64,000 bases of DNA from Liolophura sinensis (taxonomy: Eukaryota; Mollusca; Polyplacophora; Chitonida; Chitonidae), in NCBI RefSeq assembly GCF_032854445.1, contig NC_088298.1, forward strand, positions 16,192,476-16,256,475, in the 5' to 3' direction. How positions within the stretch are numbered: the first letter of the stretch is position 1; each line of letters starts with the position of its first letter. A program made the position numbers and the translations under genes. A model generated the notes under the pieces. It was given only the letters and a program-made list of their open reading frames with translations. It made no database searches and was not told the origin of the DNA. This document shows, piece by piece, positions 47,622 through 58,675 of this stretch.

Positions 47622-49219
47622 TCTATGTAGTGTCATAGCTGTAGTTTAAACAAAATAACTTTCATAGATTGTGATGATGTGTAAACAAGATATCGGAGAT
47701 CAAAGTAAATAATATCACAGTCAGACGATCGAAAACGCCGCCATGGTATCAGTTTCATCCAATCACACGCAAATTATTTCTAGAACCCGTCTGAGAACAC
47801 GCCTGTTTCCGCTTACATCACCCGAATCCTGCTTTGATTATTAAGTATATGTGTGTGGAGAGCGAATGATGTCACATTGTGCTCCGGCTGCTCTAACACT
47901 GCGTATACAATGGCGTCATAAGAATTTCTAATTGAAAGTTAATCTGTAATGTTACCAAGCACGTAAGAAAAAATGAATACATGAAAAGGCACTTTAAGAG
48001 TGGTTTAAAGGAAAATGAAGAAAGGTATGCCAACAACTACAGGTATATTTTACATTTCTTAATAATCCATTTGTTTTATTTATATGTTCAATCAATCAAT
48101 GCTAAGTATACTTATACTGGAGCATTCAGTGAACATCTTACACTGGTTCATATCTATCTGTGTTTGGCGTTTGAAAAGGCGATAAATGAAAAATATTACA
48201 TTATCCACGAATGGAGTGCAGATAATAGAGCTGATCTGGTTCACACCAGCCAATTTACCTAGAAATTATGGGATATATTGTGTCTAGTTCGTGCGAGGGG
48301 GTTAGGTCACGAAAACCCAGAAGCACCGTTAAATGTGATTGAATAACTTCCGGTCCAGACCAAGGCCTGCTGGCATGACATTTCGTTGATTGTTGTTCAT
48401 AGTGTGTTTTTGTCACAAATAGCACGGAAAACAGGGGTTAAAGATAGAATACGATTTGTGATATACAATTCAGAGAAAGGTTTTATATTTTCTCAGAAAA
48501 AAATTGGTATATCTAAATGTATATTCGTTTAGACAACTTTTATATTTAGCTTCCTGAGTTTCGGCTTAAATTTGATTTATTTGTTTTTTGTTTGTTGTTT
48601 TTTCTTGTGTTTTTAATTACAAGAGAATTATACTCATGGTAAAAGTTAAGATTACAGTGAAGTCGTTTGATTGATTAACCATGACATCCAAGTTTTTGTA
48701 GTAACACTTTTTGACGTTGATTGGAATCGTCACATAACACATAGGATTCTTAAAAAAATGCTACAAGGCCATATGTAGGACTCTTTAGTACATGTATATT
48801 GCTGTCCAGATAAGAATAATTTACAATGTCCAAACTGAAACTACCCCTTTTGTCGTCTATACAGGAAACCGGATTTTGGTGTTTAAGTACAGATCCCGAA
48901 AAGATGTTGCATGTAGAGGGCCTGTAGTTTCCTTTTAATCCAGCGAAGATGGATATATATCTTGCACAGCCTTTGCTCTCTATGGCTTGTTTAAAGCTAG
49001 CAGATCTTCTGATCAATATACTTGTGAAGAATACTGTTTAACCGTATGACACGATGGAAATCCAAAATGTCATTTTGGACATTAGGTAATCAGACCTTAT
49101 TAACACAAAGATATAAAAATAAGGAACCTATATACGTTCCGGCCCAGGCCAAAGGCTGCTGGTACGACATTTCATTGATTATTGTTAAGATGTTTATCTT
49201 TTATATATCACGAAAAACA

Positions 49220-49245
49220 GAAAAAACAGAAGGGGGGGGGGGGGG
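49220..49245 (+). repeat. G homopolymer tract
   Basis: AGAAGG followed by a run of about 14 G. Length is unreliable in assemblies. Confidence 0.85.
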
Positions 49246-49784
49246 AATACAATAACATCTGTTATAATATTATATGTATTTTAGAGAACGCTTATATAAA
49301 TATATTTTCTGCTTAGAAAAATTTGGTATTTCTACATGTTAAATTTGTTACCTTTGCTATTTGGCTTCCTGGGTTTGGCTTAAATTTACTTTATATGTTT
49401 ATTTGCTTGCGGTTTTACTTACTACAGAGTTAAACTCATTTTAAAACTTAACAAACTTAAATTGAAAGCGTTTGCTAGAATAAAGCTGACATACAAGTTT
49501 TTGCAGTAAAATTTTTGACGTTAGTTGGAATCGTCACGTAACACACAGGATCTAACAAGTGCTATAAAGCGGGATATGTACAGGCCATGTTGCTGCTCTG
49601 GTGAGGATAATTTACAGTGTTTAAATTAAAGCTGTTCCTCTTAATGTCAAGTCTCTGATACAGCAAACCGGTTTGCTTTTTGTACAAATGCAGGTCCAGA
49701 AAAGATTTTGTATAGAGAGTAGATTTTGTATTAAACTCCTCGTACTGTATAACTATAATGTGGTGTGGGCTTTAAAATGGCCAT

Positions 49785-50250
49785 GCATATAACAGCCGTT
49801 TACCGTCTTGGGTCAATTGTACAACAGCCGTCTGCCGTTCTGGGTAAATTGTATAACAGCCGCCTGCCGTTCTGGTTGTGTTGTATGACAGCCGTCTACC
49901 GTTCCGGGTCAGTTGTACAAGAGGCATCTACCGTTCTGGGTCAATTGTATAACAGCCGTCTACTGCCTCGGGTCAATTGTATAACAGCCGTCTACCGTTT
50001 TGGGTCGATTGTATAACAGCAGTCTACCGTCCTGAGTCGATTGTATAACTGTTGATTGTATATCAGCCGTCTACCGTCCTCGGTCGATTGTATAACAGCC
50101 GTCTCCCGTTCCGCATCAATTCTATAACAGAGGCGTACCGTTCCGGATCAATTCTATAACAGCCGTCTACCGTTCTGGGTCAGTTGTATAACAGCCGTCT
50201 ACCGTTCTGAGTCAGTTGTATAACAGCCGTCTATCGTTCCGGGCCAATTG
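49785..50250. repeat. 32-bp minisatellite, about 14 units (unit 2 expansion)
   Basis: Unit TATAACAGCCGTCTACCGTT, CTGGGTCAATTG. Expanded relative to the about 4 units at the matching position of unit 1. The open frame at 49765-50016 is a by-product. Confidence 0.93.
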
Positions 50251-52329
50251 TACGAATGCAGTCAGTATTCTAATCGTGCCAGTTCCTAAGCTGTCAGTTC
50301 AGCAAAAGATGTATTGCTCTTTGATGGCAACTGTTCATACATGTAACTGACGATCTTGCTCTACACAATGAACATTTGGCCCCAAGTCTACTGCACTTTC
50401 CTGCAATTTTTTCCATCTGCCAATAACGTATAATCAGTCTACTAATGACATCGATAGATTGAATAAACTGTACTTACATTATCTGCCTAGCTTTGTATCC
50501 CCACGTTTATGTCAAATATGACTAATGGGCTATACAATTTTCTCCTACTATAAACCCCTTTTATATTATTTTGCATTAATAATATTAAGCCTGGAGAACG
50601 ATGAAATGGGTTTTGGAGATCTTTGTACAGGCATGCGTTTAAACCCCCGCCATCATGTTTTATGCAAAAGAAAACCAGCACTCGTTGTTATGTTATACAA
50701 ACCCTTTGGCAGAAAAGATGGGCGAGTCAGATGTACTTTTGCTGTGTGACATTTCACAATGTATATAAAATGTAGTTAGCCACGACTCTTATCAAGGGAA
50801 AAATACGGCGACCAGTCTCCATTTATACCCTCTCTTTATGGCAATCTAAATCTAAGTATCTTTGTCACTGAAAACAGCTCCCGGTTTTCTTCTTCTTCTG
50901 AGACGTCGCTGTTAGAATTTCAATTAAGACATGGATCTCATGTGTCCCTCATCCCCCAGCTTATCTTGTACTTGTCACTTAATATCGCTGTTGAGTTCCG
51001 CGTAAGATTATGCCTATCCAAAGATTAAGGTATCGGTCTTTATCTAAAGTTACGTTACAGGATCTGTCAATCAAGTGAGATTATAGAGAGTACCAAAGGA
51101 GAATAACCCCCGTCTGTGCCTTCCCAGGCTCAGAGTGCTATACGACATCACATTCTCAGCTACCACGACAAGAAGTTGTAATCAGCGTTGCCTTACTTTT
51201 GAACTGAAGAATGTTTTCAGTTTAGCTGAAACAATCGCCAGTTTCTTTTTCTTTCGGCATAGCAACATCAGGTTGAGCATCGAGTACATGTAAATAGTTA
51301 ATAGTATTTTTATACAATGATTAGTGTTTACGAGCCGTGTATAATGTGTTGTGTGATGTTGTGTCAGTTATAAAAGAGGAGTTACCTATAAGAAATACTG
51401 TATAATGACAAATTAAGTATAGTGATTTCTGAAAAAGATAAAGTGCATATAGTGGCGTAAACTCACTTTTGATCTCTTCGTTTTTGTGGGTTACTCCGTG
51501 TATTGTAATAAGGCTCAGTTGATTGCGTGAAACCTCCGCTTCCCTTCTGTATACATATATTGTTTTTATGACAAATAATCGATTTCCATGATTTTAATCC
51601 CGAGTATTGAAAAGAGTGTGTTCGAATGAATGAAAAGTTCACCTTGTTGCTGTTGTTGTTGTCTTCAAAGCATTAACATTCAACAGACCGCCAGCAATGC
51701 CTAGAAGGCAAGACAACTTTCCCAGAAGACAACAGCCAAAAGCTAGCATGCTATCCATGGCCTTTCCCCTCTATGTCGGACAGTCTGCTAATGTACCTCT
51801 GAATTATGTATCTCGTATTGGTCAGCGTCTCTGTTGGTGTTGGTCTGCGTAGGTCAAGTTACATCAATCTAGTGAACGATTGGTATACATTGGTCTGGCC
51901 CCTAGACACAGGCTTAAGTGCACATTGCACGGAAGCTGACCATGAAGTCGAGAAACACTGAACTGGCTCTCACGTCTAGAGGAAAATAATCTACAATAGA
52001 GCTCGGTGGTCTTGCTAGTCTGCCATACAATGTACTCTCCAATGTCGTTTGTAGGGAAACTTGCCTGCAGTAGAACCATTGTCTTTCATCTCTTCAATAA
52101 TGTGTACTCGTGAGACGTGTAAGTCCAGTATTAATAATCATAAAACATTCTTACAGAGCTTTCACCACAGCTTATATTAAGAATTTGTTTCACAAAATCC
52201 TTTAATGTTCGCAATCACGACATCTTGAAGTGGTATGACAGGTATAATGTTAGCTGTGAGAGATCAAAAATATTGCAAGACATTGCAAATAATGTATGCT
52301 TTATTCTTTTCATTCCTTTTATCAACTAC

Positions 52330-52905
52330 AAAGGTGCGTAAACTTTTTTGTTGTTTCCTCCCGTTCGTTTTGAAATCAATAGCAGGAATTTGGTAACTGA
52401 CGCAATGAAAGCTTTCCCCGGTGATTTGGCTTCAGTAGAGGAGAAGTTCTAGCGGCCTACCTTTTGGTTACAAAAATGGACCGTGGTCGTTTCTGCACAT
52501 TATCCACCCAACCGCAAACCATGTCTAAAGACTCATATAAATGTGAAACTGCTGAAAACGTATTAATTAAGAACACAAACCAGTTTTTCATTGGTTAAAC
52601 GAACAATTCTAATAAACCTTAATTCAATAGATAGGCCTATCATAGCTAAACTGCAGAGAATAAGAAGGGTTAAACATTTAAACGGTTCGAACGAGGATCC
52701 TTGACCGAATGGGAATCTCCTTACCACTTGTAAAAAACGGTCCAAAGTTATGAACTGGTTTGTTCTTTCCTTTATTACGTCACAGTTATCGGTATGTGTG
52801 TGGTTATAAAACATATATGAGGTACACAATCACTACAACGTCACAGAAGGAAGCGATTCTAATTCTACTGCGATCTGGACCATCTGTATAGCTCGTCACC
52901 GAGTC
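52330..52905. other. No recognisable feature
   Basis: End of the recognisable unit 3 homology. Only short unsupported frames. Confidence 0.4.
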
Positions 52906-52906
52906 T

Positions 52907-53187
52907 TTCATTATTTATTTAGTTGATTGGTGTTTTACGCCGTACTCAAGAATATTTCACTTATACGACGGCAGCAAGCAATATGGTGGGAGGAAACCGG
53001 GCAGAGCCCGGGAGAAACCCACGACCATCCGCAGGTTGCTGCAGACCTTCCCATGTACGGCCGGAGAGGAAACCAGCATGAGCTGGACTTGAACTCACAG
53101 CGACCGTATTGGTGAGAGGTTCCTGGGTCATTGCGCTGGATTAGCGCGCTAACCGACTGAGCCACGGAGGCCCCTCTCCTTCATTAT
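52907..53187 (-). mobile_element. SINE-A, full-length, 8-bp TSD
   Basis: Minus-strand copy from the GGGGCCTCCGTGGCTCAG head (near 53175) to the (AAAT)n tail (near 52915). TTCATTAT flanks both sides (52907-52914, 53180-53187). The two open frames here are shadows of the SINE. Confidence 0.93.
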
Positions 53188-53189
53188 CA

Positions 53190-53925
53190 AAACCACTGCT
53201 ACTTCCATACCTCAATTCAGTGAACGCTTGCGCGGATTTAATCCAAGTGGGACAGTCTCATTAGACTGATAAAACCTGGCTTTATGTGCATTCAGTCCGC
53301 CACCGACAGGAGCTAACTGTTATTACGTAGGTTTGTCACACACACCCTAACAAAAGGGGGGTAACAGTCTAGACAACCAGCATCATCCAGCGGGCAGCTG
53401 TTCTACTGTTAGTACCAAGTCACACTATGAACCTTTTCAAAACTGCATGTGGCTGGTTACAAATAGTCTACCAGTCCCAAGCACTTTGGCGAAAATGGGG
53501 TTGTTTGATCGAAAGCAGTTGTCATCTTAGATTACGAATCAAAGAACCCAGGGGTCTACAGTACTACTGTTACATTTACAAGACATTCTTGTCACTTTAG
53601 GAAAAGAGTTACTTACATTTTGCATGAAAAAATACGCATTTATCTAGTGTGACAACCCTAGATAGTGGAACGAGAGAGGGGTGTGACCTGATTGCCTGGT
53701 ATGCGATTTTCTGTAGCTGACACGCGTGTTACGAAAGAAAAAATCCTCGAGTCCTCCATTAGAGAAATGAGAGAAAACATTATTACCTCGATGGGAGTCT
53801 TCAATCACAACGCTTTATTTTGGAGAAGATGTGCTGTATAGATTTGTGCACAAAATTTTATTGTTCAAATGTTTTAAACTGTCAATGACAAAAGTGTGCG
53901 AGTTGTGGCATACAAATTATCAACT
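53190..53925. other. No recognisable feature
   Basis: No gene or repeat signal seen. Confidence 0.4.
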
Positions 53926-53929
53926 TTAC

Positions 53930-54025
53930 TTCACTCTATATCATATCACTGAAAAATTGTTAAGTACGACGTTAAACCCCAAGCACTCGCTCATTCTCTC
54001 ACTCACTCACTCATCTTTACTGAGG
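53930..54025 (+). mobile_element. SINE-B 3' tail fragment
   Basis: ACTGAAAAATTGTTAAGTAC, GACGTTAAACCCCAAGCACT and CTCACTCACTCACT, with no upstream SINE-B body. Confidence 0.8.
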
Positions 54026-54682
54026 AGTCTGTACCATCCAAAGAACTGTTTAAACATGTGAACCACATTTTTAACATGCTATCGATCGATACCAAACACA
54101 AGGGTTTGCAGAGTCGTTATTAAAATGGTAAATAACATCATGGCGCAAAATCATGAAATCACCCAGACTTTAAGTCGTGCATTAGCAGCTTACATTTAGA
54201 CACTTTGATAATTACCACCTGCATCCCCTCCGCCACTGCACCCGCCTCCGCACCCGCCTCCGCACCTTCAAATTCCTTTTCAATGCTACTCCCAGTCAAA
54301 ACAATGCTGCAGTAATTCACGAATTCCCTTTTCTTTATCTCTGCTCTATAAAGCGCAAAAGCAGAATGGTGTACAAATGAGGTCTCATCATATGGCAAGA
54401 AATATACACATTTCCGGCTAATTATATTATTCCTACTTTAATTGTTCCTATAAAAATGCTAATATCCTAATAATGCGACCACAGAAAAAAAATACAGAAC
54501 AGAAAAAAAATTTATTAAAAGCCGTGAAACCAGCCGTAAAATGAACAGTCTTAAAAAAACGAGAAAATATTTCCGTGGACAAAATAAAGTTGGTTTTTAG
54601 AAGAAGAGATTTTTGGAATCCAACGCTGTATCCGTAGAATACAACGCCCTGGCATTACTGATAACTTTACCAGTCAGGGTTC

Positions 54683-54893
54683 TTTGATTTATTGATTAAT
54701 TTGATTGGTGTTTTATTCCGTGCTCAAGAATATTTCACCTATGCGACGGCGGCCAGCTGTATGGTGGGAGGAAACCTGGCACAGCCCGGGGCAAACCCAC
54801 GACCATCCGCAGGCTGCTGAAAGACCTTCCGACCCACGGCCAGAGAGGAAGCCAGCACGAGTTGGACTCGAACTCACAGCGACGGCATTGGTG
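54683..54893 (-). mobile_element. SINE-A, head-truncated copy
   Basis: Minus-strand copy from the tail (TTTATTGATTAATTTGATTGG) to the CCAATGCCGTCGCTGTGAGT B-box region. The A-box end is missing. No TSD recognised. Confidence 0.88.
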
Positions 54894-55168
54894 GAGGATT
54901 ATTTGAAGCGCAGAAGAGCGCGTGTCTGTTATATGGCTTAAGGTCTCGTTAAAAAAAAATAAAAAATCGTTTGCCTATTTCACAAATTCTTAACAAAAAC
55001 TGTTTTCGCCCTCCGTGCTGAGATTCTTTCATGATGGGATTTTCCTTTTTGTACTGTTGATTGGTGTGGAAGACCTGGCGTTCAAGCGTGAAACTAAAGC
55101 CTGTGTGTTTTCGATATCACTACTTTCTCATTGAGCCTGAATCATACAATCAGTGTTTTAATCGATAT

Positions 55169-55412
55169 GGGGACCTCTGCGGCTCAGTTGGTTAGCGTGC
55201 TAGCGCAGCGTAATGACCCAGGAGCCTCTCGCTAATGCGGTCGCTGTGAGTTTGAGTCCAACTCATGCTGGCTTCCTCTCTGGCTGTGCGTGGGAATGTC
55301 TGGCACCAGCCTGCGGATGGTCGTGGGTTTCCCCCGGGCTCTGCTCGATTTCCTCCCACCATACTGCTGTCCGCCGTCGTATAAGTGGATTATTCTTGAG
55401 TTCGCTTAAAAC
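55169..55412 (+). mobile_element. SINE-A, nearly full-length, tail-degraded
   Basis: Starts GGGGACCTCTGCGGCTCAG and runs through the B box, core and GTCGTATAAGTGGATTATTCTT. It then loses the GGCGTAAAACACC tail. No clear TSD. A separate piece of SINE-A tail lies at 55581-55635. Confidence 0.85.
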
Positions 55413-55580
55413 ATCAATATTTGAATACAGATATGTGAATACAGATGTTCACATTTTATTGTTGGAAAACAACAATGTTCGTTCTTTGACAAACTTTACA
55501 TTACATCAACAGTCACAGGAACACGGGCGACCGCTGAATGTCATTAGGTCGTGGTATTACCTCCGGTCGCAACCCTATCG

Positions 55581-55635
55581 CTAGCCGCCATCTTTAGTAC
55601 GGTGTAAAACAGCAATCAAATAAATAAATAAAAAT
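55581..55635 (+). mobile_element. SINE-A 3' tail fragment
   Basis: AGTACGGTGTAAAACAGC followed by (AAAT)n, preceded by AGCCGCCAT. It may be the displaced tail of the 55.17 kb copy, separated by about 170 bp of inserted sequence. Confidence 0.6.
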
Positions 55636-56196
55636 TAACACCATCAAGGTCCCGTTAAACAGTGAGAGTGGGAAATATACACATGTTTTGTCCAAAGTCG
55701 TACCTAAATCCACACCTCGTTTATCCTAGAGAATACAAGGTGAGCACGATAATCATTCGGTCACAGCGTGATTCTTCAGTTTAGTATATAACATATTCTC
55801 TGCTAACCAACTGATAAACAATGTGTAGCTGAAGCAGCTACATTAAAAGGCTTATTACGCCCTCTGCTGAAAGACGAAATAGTAGGCCTAGTGTTCCTGG
55901 ATGTTTGGGAAGCAGCAACAGGTACTTTCAACTAAGCGAGAACAAATCTTGGCCTACGTTAGGACACTCCAATCAAAGTCTCCGCATATCTCGTCACGTG
56001 ACGTACGGTCATCCCATGCCTTATTGTTGACACAGTTACGCAATCAGTTAAAAAGAAATGTCTGGCAATCGATTACCTCATTAAGTTTGTTAGCACCAAA
56101 GTCAAAGACGCTAAATCCGCATTGTTGCAGTTGCAGTCATGTATGTTTTATGGATGACTTCTTTTAGCTCTGCCCTTGAAATAAGAGTCAAGCTAA

Positions 56197-56398
56197 ATTT
56201 ATTTTACAAGTCCAGCTCATGCTGGCCTTCTCTCCTGCCGTACGAAAGTCAACCTCCGAGTGGTCGTGGGTTTCCCCAGGGCTCAGCCCAAGCTTCCTCC
56301 CATCATAATGCTGGTCGCCCTCGTATAAGTGAAATATTCTTGAGTTCGGTGTAATACACCAATCATGTAAATGAAATTAAATGAATAGATTTATTTTA
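56197..56398 (+). mobile_element. SINE-A, head-truncated, 10-bp TSD
   Basis: Body 56207-56388 starts at AAGTCCAGCTCATGCTGG, just inside the B box. ATTTATTTTA flanks both sides. Confidence 0.85.
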
Positions 56399-57099
56399 TT
56401 TGAGCACTGATTTATAATTCACCGAACTCCCAACACTGAGCGCGTTAATGTGCGTGTGAATGAGACCAGCGAGATTTCCCAGATATCGGAAAAGCGATTT
56501 AATACATTACCCAGTCAAAGAGTTTGTTCACGAAACGAAAAAGACACCATTCTGGTATGTTCATACACGTAGGGGTGCGTGGCATAGGTAATTGTGAGAG
56601 CTGTAGCAATTCTTGTCTTTTTAGTCTGCAAAGAGTCTGGAAAAAGTGACAAATTTATTGCAACAGTTCCGTGCGATCGAAGACGAGATACTGGAAGAAA
56701 TTTACATCATTATCTGTGAATAGTACTAGTCTGTTATTACCCTGAGGCAATAGGATATTGGAACTATCAAAGTAATGGCTCAAAGAATGTTTAGTGTATA
56801 ATGGGGTGTATTAAAAACCTCCACAGCGGAAGACGGCTGAAAACCATGGGAATGCCGCCTGTAATTCCAGTCACAAATTTGCAGGAAATTAAACAGCCGT
56901 GGTAAGAGTCATTTTGGGCTGGGTGATTACAGCAACGATATTCAGGACAATCTTTTCCAAGTCTGATCGAGGCTAAGAGCCTATAACATCAATACCATGC
57001 ATTTAGACAGTTACTGGGTAACACGATCTGGTTGCTCATGGCTCCAGGGTGAAGGATTAAACTGTGAAATGCTGACATGGCATAATTCATTGTGTTAAT

Positions 57100-57194
57100 A
57101 GCTGCGAAGGTGGAGAATTAAACCAATGTCCTTGAAGACATGTTCGCCTTGCCAGTGTCCAGTGCTAGGCCGCTAACCGTTATGCCACGGAGGC
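57100..57194 (-). mobile_element. tRNA-like SINE head of a third type (candidate)
   Basis: On the minus strand it starts GCCTCCGTGGCATAACGGTT (A-box-like) and about 65 nt later has TTGGTTTAATTCTCC (B-box-like). The head differs from SINE-A and SINE-B. No second copy was found in this window. Confidence 0.35.
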
Positions 57195-57350
57195 TTTTGT
57201 ACTCATTTGAGGGGCGTTTTCAATCATACCACGATGATATGCTTCTCTAAGCTAGCTACCTATAGTCAGTCATCTATAAGAATCCCCATCAACATTACCT
57301 TTCCTCAGTGACACATAGCAGCACAGGCACTACGCATTGAGAATCCTGAA

Positions 57351-57510
57351 TGACCTACCGTGGCCACGGTGTTTAGCGCGCCGGCGTGGCGAAATCACCG
57401 AGCAACCTCTTACTAATGAGGTCTCTGGGAGCCCAGTTGGCTTCCTCTCCGGCCGAACTGCGGTTTGCCTCGAGCTGTGCCCAGTTTCCTTCCACCATAA
57501 TGGTGGACAC
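57351..57510 (+). mobile_element. SINE-A degenerate, head and middle
   Basis: CCACGGTGTTTAGCGCGCCG, CTCTTACTAATGAGGTC, TTGGCTTCCTCTCCGGCCG and TTCCACCATAATGGTGG follow the SINE-A order but with deletions and no tail. The open frames on both strands here are shadows. Confidence 0.65.
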
Positions 57511-57638
57511 AATTACACTGAGTGATCCAATTCTTGATGTGAAAACTGATCAAGCTGGTTGACATGTATGTTTGGGAAGGATTTTACAAAATCATCCATC
57601 AATAACAACTAAAGATAGCCACTTGACGCCAAGGTTGA

Positions 57639-58500
57639 GTGAAGTGATTATTTTGAGGGGGAAGTCATTGGTTCATCCGGTACACAACTGTGTAATTCTA
57701 CAATGCGTAGGAGAAAGTTTCATAATCTGATAAACGCTGGAAATCTCATGACGCATAACCCAACACACTTACACGAGGAAATTGAAACTGACTTTTCGTA
57801 AGAACGTCTTTGACTTACCAAATGCTGGTGGTTTTCCCAGGGCTAGGGTTCAGTTTCCCTCCGCTATAAAACTGACCGCATCATTTTGGGTGTAGCGTTC
57901 AGCAACAGCAATCAATCCTAAAACCAGTACGAGACCTAATGTTCAAAATGTCCACCTCGAAGTCGGTAGATCACGTGACCCAATCCGTGTCGGGTCATAT
58001 CAAAGACTTTAAAAATGGTGCTTCTTGCTTCCTGGTTTGGCGCTCAGAGCAGAAAGGATAAAGCAATATAGGACAGGTGGCTCAGCACTTTGCCGGCAAT
58101 GACGCCTTGCCACAAGAAGACACATTATACGTACACACTCCTAAAGAAAAATTGTTAAGTAGGTCGTTAAACCCCAAAGTCTACATACATATTTACCCAA
58201 TTAACGATTTCAAACTTACACTACCAGCAGAAGCAATTCAAAGTCTAAAAACTGGACATCTTAGCATGTGTGGGAAGCAGTTTGTTGAATCAGCTATCAG
58301 TGACGCCTAAATATTTGTTTTCACACCAACGATGTGTGAAGTGATCATTTTGAGGGGGCTGTCATTTGTTCAACTGGTACAGAACACTGCTGTGTAATAC
58401 TGCAATATGTAGGAGAAAGACATTTAATCCGCTAGACACCAGAAATCGCACTATGAGATATCAACCCGTTTACACAGCGAAATGTTTCTGACGTTCATGT
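57639..58500. repeat. Duplicated ~115-160 bp block flanking a SINE-B relic (period about 697 bp)
   Basis: GTGAAGTGATTATTTTGAGG, GTGTAATTCTACAATGCGTA, GGAGAAAG at 57639-57760 match GTGAAGTGATCATTTTGAGG, GTGTAATACTGCAATATGTA, GGAGAAAG at 58336-58450. The second copy ends about 200 bp upstream of the proline-rich gene start and could lie in its promoter region. Confidence 0.8.
58010..58190 (+). mobile_element. SINE-B degenerate fragment upstream of the proline-rich gene
   Basis: TTCCTGGTTTGGCGCTCAGA resembles the SINE-B middle, and AAAAATTGTTAAGTAGGTCG plus TTAAACCCCAAAG its 3' end. Much of the body between them is altered. Confidence 0.55.
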
Positions 58501-58675
58501 GATGACACAGATGTCTTAGGTGTACAGACAGCGATTTGTCAGTGTTATAGCAGTCAATATTTAACACTGATCTGTTTACCCATCTGCCTGTAGGTAGATG
58601 ATCGGTAAGTTTATAAGTTGTGATGATGAGAACTGTTTTGTATTCCCCGTGTTCCGGAGAAGACAACAAGAAACC

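Larger units (their letters stand above)
26330..52330. repeat. Degenerate ~10-kb tandem array (partial unit 0, units 1 and 2, part of unit 3)
   Basis: Blocks in the same order and orientation. m6 (TGGTCAGCTGACA..ATAATGCT): 26.5, 33.34, 43.84 kb. m7: 30.4, 33.7, 44.3. m8: 30.6-31.02, 33.9-34.42, 44.44-44.97. m9 (TTCGCGGAAGCAGAAAAGC): 31.04, 41.15. m1 (TCATCCCCCAG): 31.89, 42.21, 50.95. m2 (AGTACCAAAG..G): 32.02, 42.34, 51.09. m3 (CAGTCTGCTAAT-like): 32.52, 43.15, 51.78. m4 (TGGTATACAT): 32.66, 43.28, 51.88. m5: 32.81, 52.11. m10 (CATTGAAAGTCTTTCCAACC): 35.80, 46.05. m11: 36.36, 46.32. m12 (GCTAAGTATACTTATACTGG): 37.03, 48.10. m13 (TAATATTAAGCCTG): 40.83, 50.58. No reading frame is conserved between units. 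Confidence 0.8.

Noticed and set aside
47016-47636. 206-aa minus-strand frame starting in (AT)n
   Set aside because: Its N-terminus is translated (AT)n (IYIYIY) and the rest is the solo LTR, so it is a chance frame.
54159-54398. Ala/Glu/Gly repeat frame (GAEAGAEAGA)
   Set aside because: Short GC-rich simple repeat (CCGCCTCCGCACC type); no exon signals.
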